Shown one piece after another: positions 53,402 to 64,000 of a stretch of DNA of 64,000 nt. The notes beneath the pieces were generated by a model that worked only from the letters and a program-made list of their open reading frames with translations, did no database searches and was not told where the DNA came from. Position 1 is the first letter of the stretch. Each line of letters opens with the position of its first letter. The stretch is taken from NCBI GenBank assembly GCA_037013685.1, contig CM072892.1, positions 1,612,001-1,676,000 of the forward strand, read 5' to 3'. The stretch is from Acridotheres tristis (Eukaryota > Chordata > Aves > Passeriformes > Sturnidae). A program made the translations under genes and the position numbers.

Positions 53402-53723
53402 AAAAATAAAATAAAATAAAATAAAATAAAATAAAATAAAATAAAATAAAATAAAATAATAAAATAAAATAAAACAAAATAAAATAAACCAAAACAAAAT
53501 AATAAAATAAAATAAAATTAAATTAAATTAAAATAAAAATAAAAATAAAAAATAAAATAAATAAAATAAAACAAAATAAACCAAAACAAAAGAAAATAAA
53601 ATGAAGCAAAATAAAACAAATAAAACAAAACAAAACAGAACAAAACAAAGCAAAATAAAATAAAATTAAATTAAATAAAAATAAAAATAAAAATAAAAAT
53701 AAAAAATAAAATAAATAAAATAA

Positions 53724-53754
<31 letters not shown>

Positions 53755-54026
53755 TAAAAATAAAAATAAAAATAAAAAATAAAATAAATAAAATAAAATA
53801 AAACAAAATAAACCAAAACAAAAGAAAATAAAATAAAGCAATAAAAGAAAATTAAATTAAATTAAATTAAATTAAACAAAATAAAACAAAACAAAACCAA
53901 ATCAACTAAAATAAAATAAAATAATAAAATAAAATAAAATAAAATAAAATAAAACAAAATAAACTAAAATAAAATAAGCCAAAACAAAATAATAAAATAA
54001 AATAAAAATAAAACAAAATAAAACAA

Positions 54027-54057
<31 letters not shown>

Positions 54058-54178
54058 CTAAACTAAAATAAAACAAAATAAAATAAAACAAAATAAAATA
54101 AAACAAAATAAAATAATAAAATAAAATAAAATAAAACAAAACTAAATTAAATTAAATTAACTTAAATTAAAATTTTTT
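53402..54178. repeat. Compound (AAAAT)n-type microsatellite, about 780 bp
   Basis: Mostly AAAAT and AAAAC pentamers, with AAAAAT hexamers at about 53535-53555 and 53676-53785, AAATT runs (AAATTAAATT), and an AAACT block at about 54031-54066. Almost no G. Phase changes divide it into domains that recur (compare 53560-53600 with 53790-53830), showing internal duplication. Confidence 0.97.
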
Positions 54179-55152
54179 AAAATCCAGTTCTGCAATATTT
54201 GGGAACGATCTCCCAGCGCTGCATTCCTGCCCTTTATCCATTTGGGATCCCAAATCTGGGAGCCAGAGGATTCGTCCCCATCCCCCATCCCCTGTGCCAG
54301 CAATTCCTCATTTCCAGCAGCTCTGGGAGATGGAATTTCCCCATTTCCCACCACACCTTCATCCCCTTCAGCTCCTCAATTCCAGATTTTCCCCCAAATC
54401 CTCCGAATTCCTCAGGATAAATCCAATATTTACGTTTTTTTAGGGGTCAGGAAGTCGTGAGTTTATTCCTGGCCAGGGTTTGTGTGTGACCAACACAAAA
54501 CTTTTTCACTCATTTCTACATTTTTCGCCAAAAAAAAAAAAAAAATCTGTTTATTGCTTCTAAATTACTGAATACCCCACTGGTCATCAATTTCTTGGTT
54601 TTCCTGCTGATTAATCCATAATCAATATTCCAGCATTGCAAATCCCATTTTTGTGGTGGCACCGACAGCTCTCAGTTGGAAAAATAATGAGAACAAGCAG
54701 CAGAATTTTCCATTTCTCGATATTAAAATAAAATGGACCCATGATTTTAAAAAAAAACTGTTTGGATTTAAGAAAAGCAAAAGAAAAATCCAAACATTCC
54801 GAGCTTTGTTCCCTTAAGGAAAAGGGAACACAAAAATTCCCTTTTTTTCCCCCCAAATTCCTTGCTCTGAAGAAACCTCCTGAATGGAGGAAATCATTAA
54901 ACCCTGAATTAAGAGAATAATTAAAGAAATTAAAATCGATGCAGCCTTGGGAAAACTGAAAATCCGTGCAGGATTTCAAATCTCTTCCCAATTATCCCAA
55001 GAATTAAGAGGGTCAGGCTGGATTTATTTATTCCACAAGATCTAAAAGCTCTTTAATCCCTTCCTAGAAACCAAGGAGCAAATTTTTAATTTAAAAAAAA
55101 AAAAAAAAACAACAAAAAAAAAACGCCAGCAGGATTCTCCCATATTATCCCA

Positions 55153-55189
<37 letters not shown>

Positions 55190-55862
55190 GGGTATTTGAA
55201 GAGTGTAGGACATTTTTTTCCCCACTGAAATTCAGATTTTAATGCTAAAAAAAAATGGAATTTAAGACAGTTCCGGGCATGTGTTGGTTGAAATCAGGCC
55301 CCAAATTTGTCACACCAGATGTCACCTTGACCTTAAAAATAAAGGATTTTTCTCCTCCCACCTGGCCTCCAGAACCACAAAAAAAAATTTAAAAAAATTT
55401 TAAAAAAACTTTAAAAGGGCAAAATTCCAATATTTCCCATTCAGGTTTTAAATGAATCCTGGCAGCAACAGATTCGAAGTTGTGAAAAGTTCAAAGTTTT
55501 TATTCCTGAGTTAAATTTCAGGGGATAATTCCTTTTTTCCTACCGGAATATTGTCCTTCTGTACCATAAAAGTTTCATAAACAGGACAAAAAAATTGGGG
55601 ATTTAGGAGGATCCACATGGATTTCTTCCATTTCTTTTTCCAGCAGCACAGAAATCATAAAATCCTCGGCCCCATCAGGGTTTAGGTGTCCCTGATTTTC
55701 CTTGGAAATCTCTGGATTTGGGCAGATTCCCCCAAATTTTTATGGACACCAACATAAAACCGGCCAATGCTGGATCATGGGAATTTTTAAGGACAGGGAA
55801 TTTTGGAATGTGGAGTTTGGGTGGCAGCTCCAACCCAACCAGCAAGGCAGGAAATTCATGGG
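54179..55862. repeat. Unassigned sequence with long A tracts
   Basis: A runs at 54530-54545, 55091-55109 and a 44-base run at 55154-55197, the longest homopolymer here. Otherwise single-copy-looking AT-rich DNA without a gene. Confidence 0.5.
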
Positions 55863-55878
55863 AAAAAAAATAAAAAAA

Positions 55879-55923
<45 letters not shown>

Positions 55924-55970
55924 AAAAAAATTAATCATAATCAATAATAATAATAAATAATTAATAGTTT
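55863..55970. repeat. (AAAT)n microsatellite with flanking AAT repeats
   Basis: AAATAAATAAAT run at about 55882-55924, then a decayed AATAATAATAAATAATTAAT stretch. Confidence 0.9.
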
Positions 55971-56219
55971 CAACTCTTCCCATTTTCTCTTCTCACCTCT
56001 GGTGCCTGGAAGAAACAACAACTCCGGAACAATCAGAAATTCCCAGAATTCCAGGATGGGAGAAGCTGGAAGGGAAAATTCAATTCCAAATTGTCAAAAT
56101 CCGGCGCTGAAAATCCTTCATTCCCTAAGTGGGAACAACAATTTTCCTGGGAAAAAATAAATCCAGATTCCCAAAACCTGCGAGAGGAGGGGCTGTCCCT
56201 GCATCCCCTTCTATGAATA
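55971..56219. other. Unassigned sequence
   Basis: Nothing recognised. Confidence 0.35.
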
Positions 56220-56430
56220 ATTCACGAATAATTAATAATTTAATAATTTAATAATTTGTTTCTCCCATTAATTGACCCATTTATTAATTACAATCCAAGG
56301 GGTCACAATTTCAGGACGAGCCAGAATTTCCTTTCCTGGACACAGCATTCCCAAATAAATCACTCAATTTGCGATTTGAATATTCCATCAGCCAATTAGC
56401 TGGAATTCTTGGATTTAGGAAAAATCTTCT
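56220..56430. other. Candidate conserved non-coding element
   Basis: TCCCATTAATTGACCCATTT, ATTAATTACAATCCAAGG, TCAATTTGCGATTTGAATAT, CAGCCAATTAGCTGG (a short inverted repeat, CAGC...GCTG). Starts in a small TAATAATTTAAT repeat. Confidence 0.33.
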
Positions 56431-57552
56431 GGAAGGGATTTAGCTGGAAAATAAAAAAAAAATAAAAATAAAAATCTTTCAATGCCTCCCACGGGAGCAG
56501 CCAATTGCCAATCCCTGTGTCCAGCCAGGACCTTCCCTCTCCTGTGAAAATTCAGCTTTTTTTGCCACTAAAATCCTGCCAGAGACCTCTCTGCTGATGA
56601 TCCCAACACTGAAACACACAAATTCTTCACAGGGGGAACGAAAATTCCACGAATCTCAATTCCCAGCAATATTTGAACCCCGGCCATGTCTGAGCACTGG
56701 CCCCAGCCCAGGTGTAAAATTTAGAAAAATTAAAATTCTTATTTTCAAAAGAAACAATTTTGGTTTTTCTCCCAGCAAATCCCTGACTGAAATCCCTGAC
56801 AAGCTCCTCACAAATCCAAACACACACAAAAAAAAAAAAAAAAAATGGAGTTGGTTTGGAATTGTTCCTTGCTCTCGTTAGCTGGGAATACCAGCCAGGA
56901 ATAATTTGATTTTCTAGGAGCAATTACAGGCAGTTCCATAAGAAATCAATTAAATTCCAACCCTGCTGCTCTGGCTGGAGCAGCTCATTCCTTCAGAACT
57001 TCAAGATCACACCAAGGGAGGAAAAAAAAAAAAGGAAAAAAAAAAAAAGGAAAAATAAAGGAAAAGCAAACACAAAATCCAGAGAGAGGCCGTGTTGGTT
57101 CCCTGTGCCAACTCCAGGGAAGGGCTGGCAAAATTGAAATTTTTTCCATTGGATGAATGGCTGAAAATCTGGGGAAAAAAATGAGCTCGCAGGGATCTGA
57201 GCTGAGTCTTGATCACTCTCATCAAGTCCCTTTGTCTCTGGTTTTAGGCTTTTATTGTTCCTTGATTTCCTGATTGAATTCCGAGATCTCCTGGAGCAGC
57301 TCGTTCCTGTATCTTGAATAAAGATGCAGGTTCCGCTCTGGGATCCAATCTCTCCTGGAATTTTCATTCCAAACCTGTTCTTTTCCACCTTGCCTGTGAG
57401 TAATCAGAATTTTAACGATTTTGTGGTGTGAGATGGGACAGTGAAACCACAAGGAGAGAAGTTGGAATTTTGGGGTTTCTTCCCAAGCCCTCGCTGGCAG
57501 AATTTCCCCAAAAATTCCTGCTGGAAGCAGATTTTTAATGGGCATAATCCCA
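56431..57552. other. Unassigned sequence, no gene supported
   Basis: A runs at 56827-56845 and about 57019-57048. Around 57230-57340, a minus-strand stretch ELLQEISEFNQEIKEQ is open, but it belongs to a frame that is mostly CR1 and is not a credible exon. Confidence 0.4.
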
Positions 57553-57858
57553 GATATGAACCCCTGGAGAGGAGAAGGATCCAGGGAGAGCTGAGGGCAC
57601 CTAAAGGGGCTCCAGGAGAGCTGGAGAGGGACTGGGGACAAGGGATGGAGGGACAGCACACAGGGAATGGCTTCAAACTGGAAAAGGGGAGATTTGGGTG
57701 GGATGTTGGGAATTGGGAATTCCTGGCTGGGCTGGAATTGCCAGATTTGCTGTGGCTGCCCCTGGGATGTCCAGGTTGGCCATTGGGACAGTGGGAGGTG
57801 TCCCTGCCCAGGGGATGGGATTTCAGGTCCTTTCCCACCCAAACCATCCCAGGAATTC
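57553..57858 (+). mobile_element. CR1 LINE 3' region, well preserved
   Basis: GAACCCCTGGAGAGGAGAAG, GGCACCTAAAGGGGCTCC, GGGACTGGGGACAAGGGATG, CCAGATTTGCTGTGGCTGCC, GGAGGTGTCCCTGCCCAGG, AACCATCCCAGGAATTC. A short deletion (CCCTGGGATGTCCAGGTTGG) sets it apart from its relatives. Confidence 0.88.
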
Positions 57859-59000
57859 TCCAATTCTACTCGAAGCGATTCCTGCTATCAAATAAATCCA
57901 AATCAAATCCCAATCAATTCCTGAGTGTCATTCCAGCCCATCCAGCCACGTAAACACCAAACACATCACAAAGAAACCAGGAGGCAGAAATTCCCATTCC
58001 AGTTCCTCTTTGCTTTCCTTGCAGCTGAGGAATTCCAGTGCTAAAATCCTTCCTGACTTTTCCATCAAATCAGTCTCCGAGGAGTGAGATTTCCCTGGGA
58101 AAACAAACAAGGAAATGTGGGGAAAAGTTCCTGTTTCCAGAGCCAGCTGGATTTATTGGAAGCCCTAAATCCCAAGGAAAACTCTTGAGCATTATTTATA
58201 ACATCAGCACCGTTTCCTAAAGTTTCCCATCCTGCCCAAAATATTGGATGAGTTCCTGGCACAGAACTCAAATTTGTTGGGATTTTGGATCATTGAGATT
58301 TTTGTCCAAATTTCGGAAAATAATCGTTGTCTTAACCCAAAAAAACCACCCCGAACGCTCCTTAGATTAAATCTAGAAATGTTCTAATTCATTATGTAAA
58401 TTCATATCATTTAAATTCATACATTATTTATAATTCACTACACAAATTCCATAATTCATTCATGACCTGCTTAAAGCAAAAATCCAGGGATATGATCCCT
58501 GGATCATTCCAGCAATCCCTGGATGGGATGGGCAGATTCTCCTTCTGGAATTTTCCAGCTCCATCCCCCCCTCAGCTGCACAATTCTTTCAGGAGATCAG
58601 GGCAGAGCCCATCCCTGCTGGAATTTGCATCCCTAAAAAATCCCCCAGGTTGGAAAAATCCAGGGAATTGGGATCAGGGTTTGGAGCTCATCAGCATCTG
58701 TTTGACTCCAAAAATCAACACTTGAACCAAAACTGCCAAAATTCCGAGAAAAAGCCGCCCCAGAATCCAGGGAATGCTGTCCCATAGTCCAGGAGTTGGA
58801 GACTTAAGGAAAAACACAGAATTTCTAGAGATCCTTGGGCTGGGACATGCAGGGAATGAAGATTTTAGGGATAAAATTCCTCGGGGTCGTTTCTTGCTAC
58901 GACAAAATTAAACCCCAGCCCTGCCCTTAAACCCAGCCTGGTGCTGCCAAATTCCTCCCTGCTCCCCACGGGGCTCCAGGCTTCCCAAAGGACTGCTTGG
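57859..59000. other. Unassigned sequence with an AT-rich island
   Basis: 58375-58460 carries ATTCAT words repeated at irregular spacing (ATTCATTATGTAAATTCATA). Otherwise nothing named and no gene. Confidence 0.4.
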
Positions 59001-59622
59001 ATCGAGGAATAATCGAGGAATAATCAAGGAATAATCAAGGAATAAGCAAGGAATAATAAAGGAATAATAAAGGAATAATCAAGGAATAAGCAAGGAATAA
59101 TCAAGGAATAAGCAAGGAATAATAAAGGAATAAGCAAGGAATAAGCAAGGAATAAGCAAGGAATAATCAAGGAATAAGCAAGGAATAATCAAGGAATAAT
59201 AAAGGAATAATCAAGGAATTATAAAGGAATAAGCAAGGAATAATCAAGGAATAATAAAGGAATAATCAAGGAATACTAAAGGAATAAGCAAGGAATAATA
59301 AAGGAATAATCAAGGAATAAGCAAGGAATAATAAAGGAATAATCAAGGAATAATAAAGGAATAATCAAGGAATACTAAAGGAATAATAAAGGAATAATCA
59401 AGGAATAAGCAAGGAATAATAAAGGAATAAGCAAGGAATAATAAAGGAATACTAAAGGAATAATAAAGGAATAATAAAGTAATAAGCAAGGAATAAGCAA
59501 GGAATAAGCAAAGAATAATCAAGGAATAATCAAGGAATAATCAAGGAATAATCAAGGAATAATAAAGGAATAATCAAGGAATAATCAAGGAATAAGCAAG
59601 GAATAATCAAGGAATAATCAAG
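59001..59622 (+). repeat. 11-bp minisatellite (AAGGAATAATC)n, about 56 units
   Basis: Units AAGGAATAATC, AAGGAATAAGC and AAGGAATAATA, plus rarer AAGGAATACTA. The first two units read CGAGGAATAAT. Only the last three or four bases vary, and variant order is non-periodic with local duplicated blocks (for example ATA-ATC-AGC). Confidence 0.97.
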
Positions 59623-60489
59623 ATTTCTGAGATTTAAAACACGCCAGGGTGACTCTGATCCCAAATTTCTGGGAATCAAGGGCTCAGCCTCCCTTTGGAA
59701 TGTGGGAATCCCATCCCAATTTCCTGCCTGTTGAGTGAAGAGCTGCTCCTGATTTTTTTTTTTTTTTTTTTTTGATGCTGCCTGGAAAGTTTCATTTCAT
59801 TCTCTCCCTGGTTTTTCCAGCACTTATTTCCTCACTCCTGCAGGAGCATCCCCTTGGCCACGAGGGATTGAAGGGATAATTCCAGGAAAAGAAATCAACT
59901 CTTCCCACGGAATATTCAGGAAAAAGAAGGAAAACCTTGGATATATGGGATGCTTTACCTGGCAATGCTCCGGGAGAAATTCCAGGAGGAGCTGGGCTGA
60001 GCTTTGGGATGCAGGGAAAGAAATTTTGTTCTTTAAACTCAGCTTTACCTCCACAAAGAGACCAAAATTCTCACATTTCCCAAATACCCCAGCTTTTTTA
60101 TTTTTCCACCCCAAAGTTTTCCAGGTTTTTTTGGAGTCTCAGCTGAAATTATCTTTATTCATGATGGGACTGGCCTGAAGGGGTCTTTCCCTTTGAATTT
60201 CCTGGATGCAAATATGTAAATCCAATAAATTCCATGGATTAATTTCCCAAACTGTTGGATAAAGTGGCAGATATTGTTCCCCAGCCAAGCCTGAGTGACG
60301 TGGTTCCCATTCACGTCTTCAAAAACGGATTTTATTGGAGGCCAGACACATTTTTACCACCTCTGCTGAATTTTTTTTTTTTTTTTTTTAGTGTTCAGAC
60401 TAAAAGCTCCGGGTTTTTAACGGATTTAATTCTGCTGCAAAATATATTTGGGGTGAGGGAAGGGAAATAGAGCTGGTTTTGAGAAGTAA
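59623..60489. repeat. Unassigned sequence with T tracts
   Basis: T runs at 59753-59774 and 60371-60389. No gene recognised. Confidence 0.45.
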
Positions 60490-60622
60490 AATCATGGAAT
60501 TATGGAATGGTTTGGGTTGGGAAGGAGCTTAAAACTCCTCCCAGGCTGCTCCAATCCCACCCAACCTGGCCTGGGACATTTCCAGGGATCCAGGGGCAGC
60601 CACAGCTGCTCTGGGAAACTTT
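60490..60622 (-). mobile_element. CR1 3' region, inverted
   Basis: AAATCATGGAATTATGGAAT, GGTTTGGGTTGGGAAGGAGC, CCAGGCTGCTCCAATCCC, GATCCAGGGGCAGCCACAGC, GCTCTGGGAAACTTTATTTC. The GGGAT site and the GGCAGGGACACC block are deleted in this copy. Confidence 0.83.
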
Positions 60623-61059
60623 ATTTCCATAAAATAAAATAATTTAAAAAAAAAAAAAATCCAAGTCAAAAACGGCTTCAGGAATGTCTGTGTTTGGTTT
60701 TGTAACTTGTCCGGCTCCTTTGGCTTCAACTTTTGCCAGATCTTCCCATTCCGAGAATGGATCAATATCTTCATTATCATTTTATATTTTTCATTCCCTC
60801 TTCAATCTTTTCCCATTTTGATATCGTATTTTATTTGGATTTTTCTGCTCCCAGCCGGGGATGTCAAGAGATCCAGAATTCCTCTGCTTCGGTTCAAAAC
60901 TGTTTAAACAATTTCAAGTAAAAAAAAAAAATAACAGCAATAAACTTTATTTTCCACACCTCCTGCCTTTTGGAATAATCCCCAAAAATTAATTGGGGGA
61001 AAAAAAATCAGCCAGAATTAAGGGAACGAGAGGAAATGCCAGCGGTTACTTTGGTGTCG
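60623..61059. other. Weak candidate conserved element
   Basis: TTATCATTTTATATTTTTCA and TTTTGATATCGTATTTTATT in single-copy DNA, A run at 60920-60930. Nothing coding. Confidence 0.22.
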
Positions 61060-61350
61060 AAATAATTTTATTTTTTTCAGTGTCTATTCAAGCCCTAAAT
61101 TAATTTTCCTTTTAAAAACTCATGGGGAAAATGCAGCCCAGGTCCCAAGCACCTGTCAGTGCGGTCCTGTGATAGATCCCAGCTTTATTTCCAATTAATT
61201 TTCCCCGCAGTAACATCGTTAATTTGTTTATAAACCCTTCTCTCTGCTCGTTTCCTATCGGCGCCGCCATAAATGTCAAACCTTTTGTTAAAACGTCGTG
61301 AGTTACAGATAAACACAACTTCGCATCCTGAGATGGGGGGCAAAAAAAAT
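61060..61350. other. Candidate conserved non-coding element, among the strongest
   Basis: Single-copy block unusual in mixing AT-rich cores with CpGs: GTAACATCGTTAATTTG, TTTGTTTATAAACCC (FOX-like), CTATCGGCGCCGCCATAAAT (CDX/posterior-HOX-like CATAAA), TTAAAACGTCGTGAGTTACA. A 93-codon minus-strand frame (61112-61393) spans it without recognisable domains. Retained CpGs in otherwise CpG-poor DNA suggest constraint or low methylation. Confidence 0.45.
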
Positions 61351-61539
61351 AATGAAAAACGAGAAGTTTATGGGATGGAAACCATGTCAGCATCAGCGTG
61401 GGTTTATTGCTGGAATGTTTGGGAGAAGAGGGGGGAACCGAGGCAGTGCAATCTTTAATTTAAGGAGTTTTTTTAGTGGCGTTTTTCTGGTAATTCCTGT
61501 TTGCAGAATATAAAAATACAGATTTCACAGGGAAATCTC
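61351..61539. other. Unassigned sequence
   Basis: Nothing recognised. Confidence 0.35.
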
Positions 61540-61655
61540 GACGGCATCAGTGGTGAAATATCCTCGTGTGGGCTTTGAATCTGATTTAGCGAAGCTTGCT
61601 CCTCAGCAGCGGAGTAATTACGATTATTTCGGAATTAAAATGTAAAATTCTCCCT
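61540..61655. other. Candidate conserved non-coding element
   Basis: CTGATTTAGCGAAGCTTGCT, GCGGAGTAATTACGATTATT and CGGAATTAAAATG: homeodomain cores plus several CpGs. Confidence 0.36.
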
Positions 61656-62044
61656 GTTTCTGTGCCCCAAAGTCAACAGGAAAAGCAGAAAGTGCAGGGG
61701 GGGAAAGAAAAAAAATCAAAATTCCCATTAAATAGAAACCCAGGATTTCCAGGGAAGTCTGAGAGCAACAGAAAAGGAGCAAAGCAGGACCTGCTCTCCT
61801 TAATTCCCCTTTTAATCCTTGCAGTGGGGGAAAAAAAAAAAGCCTGGAAAAAGCAGAAAATGTGATGGAAAGGAGGAATTTTTGTCATTTCCCTGCTCTC
61901 TCCCTGACAGGGATAACGGGAAATTTTTTTTTTTTTAACACTTTCCTTTTGCTCTGATGTCAAAATCCAGCCCGGAGAGAGCCGGAAAAGGAAAAAATAG
62001 AGCAAAAAGCAAAAAAAATAATTAAAAATAATAATTTTTTAAAA
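61656..62044. other. Unassigned sequence with short A/T runs
   Basis: Nothing named. Confidence 0.35.
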
Positions 62045-62165
62045 AAAGAGAAACATCATCGCTTTGCAAAGGGAAACGATGCGAGGGAGACTGGAGATCA
62101 TTCCCAGTTTATCTCTGATGTTCCCATTCCCAAGTTTACACCAGAGACCAAAACATGAAATGTTT
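62045..62165. other. Candidate conserved non-coding element
   Basis: CATCATCGCTTTGCAAAGGG (short palindrome CTTTGCAAAG), AAACGATGCGAGGGAGACTG, CCCAGTTTATCTCTGATG. Retained CpGs, single-copy. Confidence 0.33.
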
Positions 62166-62704
62166 TTGCTCGACAAGGTCTGAAAAAAGAGAAAAAAATT
62201 CCAGAATTTGGGCGTTTAAGAAAGGCTGGCATCAAAACTCCTTCGCTAAATGGGAAGTTTATTCCTTTATTCCAGCTAAAATCAACCCTGGAATTTCATC
62301 CTGGAGTTTGGATGAAGGCAGCGAAGAAAAAGGAAAAGAGATGGAGCAGCAAACCTGGGCAAAATGAGGAATTTTTTTTTAGGGATGTGCTGTCATTATC
62401 CACAAAGCTGAGTCGATAGGGGAGAACTCCAAGGATTTTTTTTTTTTTTTTTTTCCCCCCCATTTGTGGGGTCTGAACTTTGGACACTCACAGAGATCCC
62501 GGGGTTGGATAATTCTGGGATGGAACCTGCCAGGGAAGGGATTTCCAGCAGGAAATAAAGCTTTGTGCAAAAAAAAAAAAAAAAAGAGATCCCCCCAAAA
62601 ATCAGCTTTTTCTCCCCATAATTTGTAGATTTGCCCTCACCTAAAACACAGCAGGCAGCTAGGATTTCCAGAACTCCTTGATATATATATATATATTTTT
62701 TTTT
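62166..62704. repeat. Unassigned sequence with homopolymers and (TA)n
   Basis: T run at 62437-62454, A run at 62569-62585, (TA)n at about 62682-62694. No gene. Confidence 0.5.
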
Positions 62705-63000
62705 TTTAAAGCAGCAGTTTTAATTAAAAATGGGCTTTAAGCACATGATTTTAACAGATTGGCTGGAAGTGTGAGGGGGTTGCAGAGACACAGGAGCGAC
62801 TGGCAGGAAATAAATGGATTTTATTTGTTCTCCTCTTAAACAAAACATAATTAAGGAGCTGCAATGTTCCCAGTCAAGGCAACAACCCCGACATTCAATT
62901 AAAACCTGATCTCCTTTATTACATTACAATCCAATTTCAGGTTGTTCGTGCTGATGCTGACAGAGATCTCTGAAAGCTGCTTTGCTTTTGTAAATGCAGA
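62705..63000. other. Candidate conserved non-coding element
   Basis: GTTTTAATTAAAAATGGGC, TAAACAAAACATAATTAAGG, CATTCAATTAAAACCTGATC, CTTTATTACATTACAATCC, GGTTGTTCGTGCTGATGCTG. Single-copy, motif-dense, no convincing frame. Confidence 0.4.
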
Positions 63001-63522
63001 TTTTTTTTTTTTTAATTTGTTTTTTTTTTCCCCTCTGGGAGCTGTAATTTTATCACCTCGTCCATTGTGTGCTGTCACCTCCATCAGCAATCCGTGACCT
63101 GAGCCCATCAGGAATTCCACCTTGGGCTGACACTTCCATCCTGGAGAACAACACAAATATTTCCTACAGACCTTTTCCATTTGCTGGGAGTTGGGGTTTT
63201 TTTTTTTTGTTTTGTTTTTTTTTTTCATCAAATTCAGTTTGAAGAGCAGCCAGGCTTTGGGGACATTAATGTTGGGTTTTTTTTTTTTTTTGTCTTTTAA
63301 TGCATTAATGCTTTTATGCATCTCTGGAAATGCCACAGAGGGGTTTTGCACACTGAGGAATTTTTTTTTTTTTTTTTTCTGGATGAGAGTTTCCAGGGAT
63401 GAAGGATGCTCCAATGAATGATAAAAGTGACATGGATTTATTTCATTTCATTTTTATTTCATTTAAAGCCTCCTGAGTGCAAGGCACACACACACCCTGA
63501 CTCTGGACCAGCTTTGAAACCA
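63001..63522. other. T-run-broken region with a candidate conserved core
   Basis: 63040-63190 (TTTTATCACCTCGTCCATTG, CAGCAATCCGTGACCTGAGC) is single-copy and conserved-like. T runs lie at 63001-63013, 63199-63226, 63279-63291 and 63361-63379, and (CA)n at 63487-63495. Confidence 0.3.
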
Positions 63523-63625
63523 AAATCGTGGAATCTTGGAATGGTTTGGGTTGGAAGGAGCTGAATTCCCATTCCACCCCCTCCATGAGCAGCAACACCT
63601 TCCACCTTCCCAGGCTGCTAAATTT
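63523..63625 (-). mobile_element. CR1 3'-end fragment, inverted
   Basis: AAATCGTGGAATCTTGGAAT, GGTTTGGGTTGGAAGGAGCT, GCAACACCTTCCACCTTCCC, CAGGCTGCTAA. It ends about 10 bp before the duplicated segment. Confidence 0.8.
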
Positions 63626-63635
63626 ATATTTCAAA

Positions 63636-64000
63636 TCTGTACTTTAAATAAGATTCGATAAACAACCAAACCCAAACACGAAAAATTCGTTTCCTTTGTT
63701 GATTTTGATCCTAACTCTAAATAAAAACAAAAACAAAAACAAAAAAAAGAAAAAGAAAAAAAAGAAAAAAATTAAAACGAGCCACAAATTAAATGGTACA
63801 ATTCCCCCATTCACAATTTCTTCATGGAAAAGGGTGCCCAGAAAGTTTTAAATCCTGGAGGGATTTAGACTCTGTGGGGATGTGCCATTGGGAACAGGGA
63901 TCAGAGGGGGCCTGGCAATGATTGGACTCCAAGATTTTAAAAGTTTCTTTTCCTACTTTAACACCTCTCTGGCAAATAGAGAAGACAAAACCCTTGTTTT
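63636..64000 (+). repeat. Duplicated segment, copy B (partner 18514-18871), runs off the window
   Basis: TCTGTACTTTAAATAAG onward matches copy A to the last base of the window. It holds the LTR 3' end with a CGATAAACAACC variant of the poly(A) signal region, a longer A-rich stretch, and the CR1 tail. The LTR's 5' four-fifths is absent here. Confidence 0.9.

Overview
The window looks like non-coding DNA from a bird, most likely a songbird (passerine). The main evidence is about 40 fragments of CR1 LINE retrotransposons of the type common in bird genomes. They are recognised by the CR1 3' end (a GGTTTGGGTTGGAAGG-type start when inverted, then a GGCAGGGACACCT-type block and the GATCCAGGGGCAGCCACAG-type block). 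There are also two related solo-LTR-like elements, no mammal-type SINEs, and no bacterial gene organisation. I found no protein-coding gene, exon or structural RNA gene that I can support. The longest reading frames (up to about 306 codons) lie in tandem repeats or CR1 DNA, or show no recognisable protein. The species and locus are inferred; no sequence search was possible.

Layout. 0-11 kb: AT-rich single-copy-looking DNA with candidate conserved elements (about 0.3-0.8, 2.4-2.85, 6.5, 8.5, 10.7 and 11.1 kb) and a few CR1 pieces. 11.9-15 kb: a 20-copy minisatellite of about 50 bp, then a minisatellite grown inside a CR1 copy. 16.6-21 kb: a cluster of CR1 copies and two LTRs of one family, one in each orientation; the 3' part of the first LTR plus its flank recurs at the right edge of the window. 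21.9-29.8 kb: more CR1, including a copy with a large GGGAT microsatellite in its 3' end. 29.9-35.8 kb: two nearly identical 602-bp direct copies of an LTR-like dispersed repeat, exactly 4,808 bp apart, the second ending in tandem arrays. 36.8-37.7 kb: an extremely AT-rich block almost without G on the + strand. 37.9-43.6 kb: two further CR1 copies with tandem arrays at the same 3' position, then a 9-bp repeat of about 57 units. 44-50 kb: candidate conserved elements around CR1 pieces and a 579-bp CCCTAAAA/TCCTAAAA array. 51-60 kb: AT-rich DNA with an 11-bp array, a 780-bp AAAAT-type tract, long homopolymers and an 11-bp array of about 56 units. 60.5-63.5 kb: a cluster of the best conserved-element candidates. 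63.6-64.0 kb: the start of the second copy of the 18.5-kb segment.

Interpretation. This looks like a repeat-riddled gene desert or large intron, with islands of homeodomain-type AT-rich sequence that could be enhancers of a neighbouring developmental gene outside the window. The most notable pattern is repeated birth of tandem arrays inside CR1 3' ends, in at least three copies at the same internal position. I saw no new coding system.
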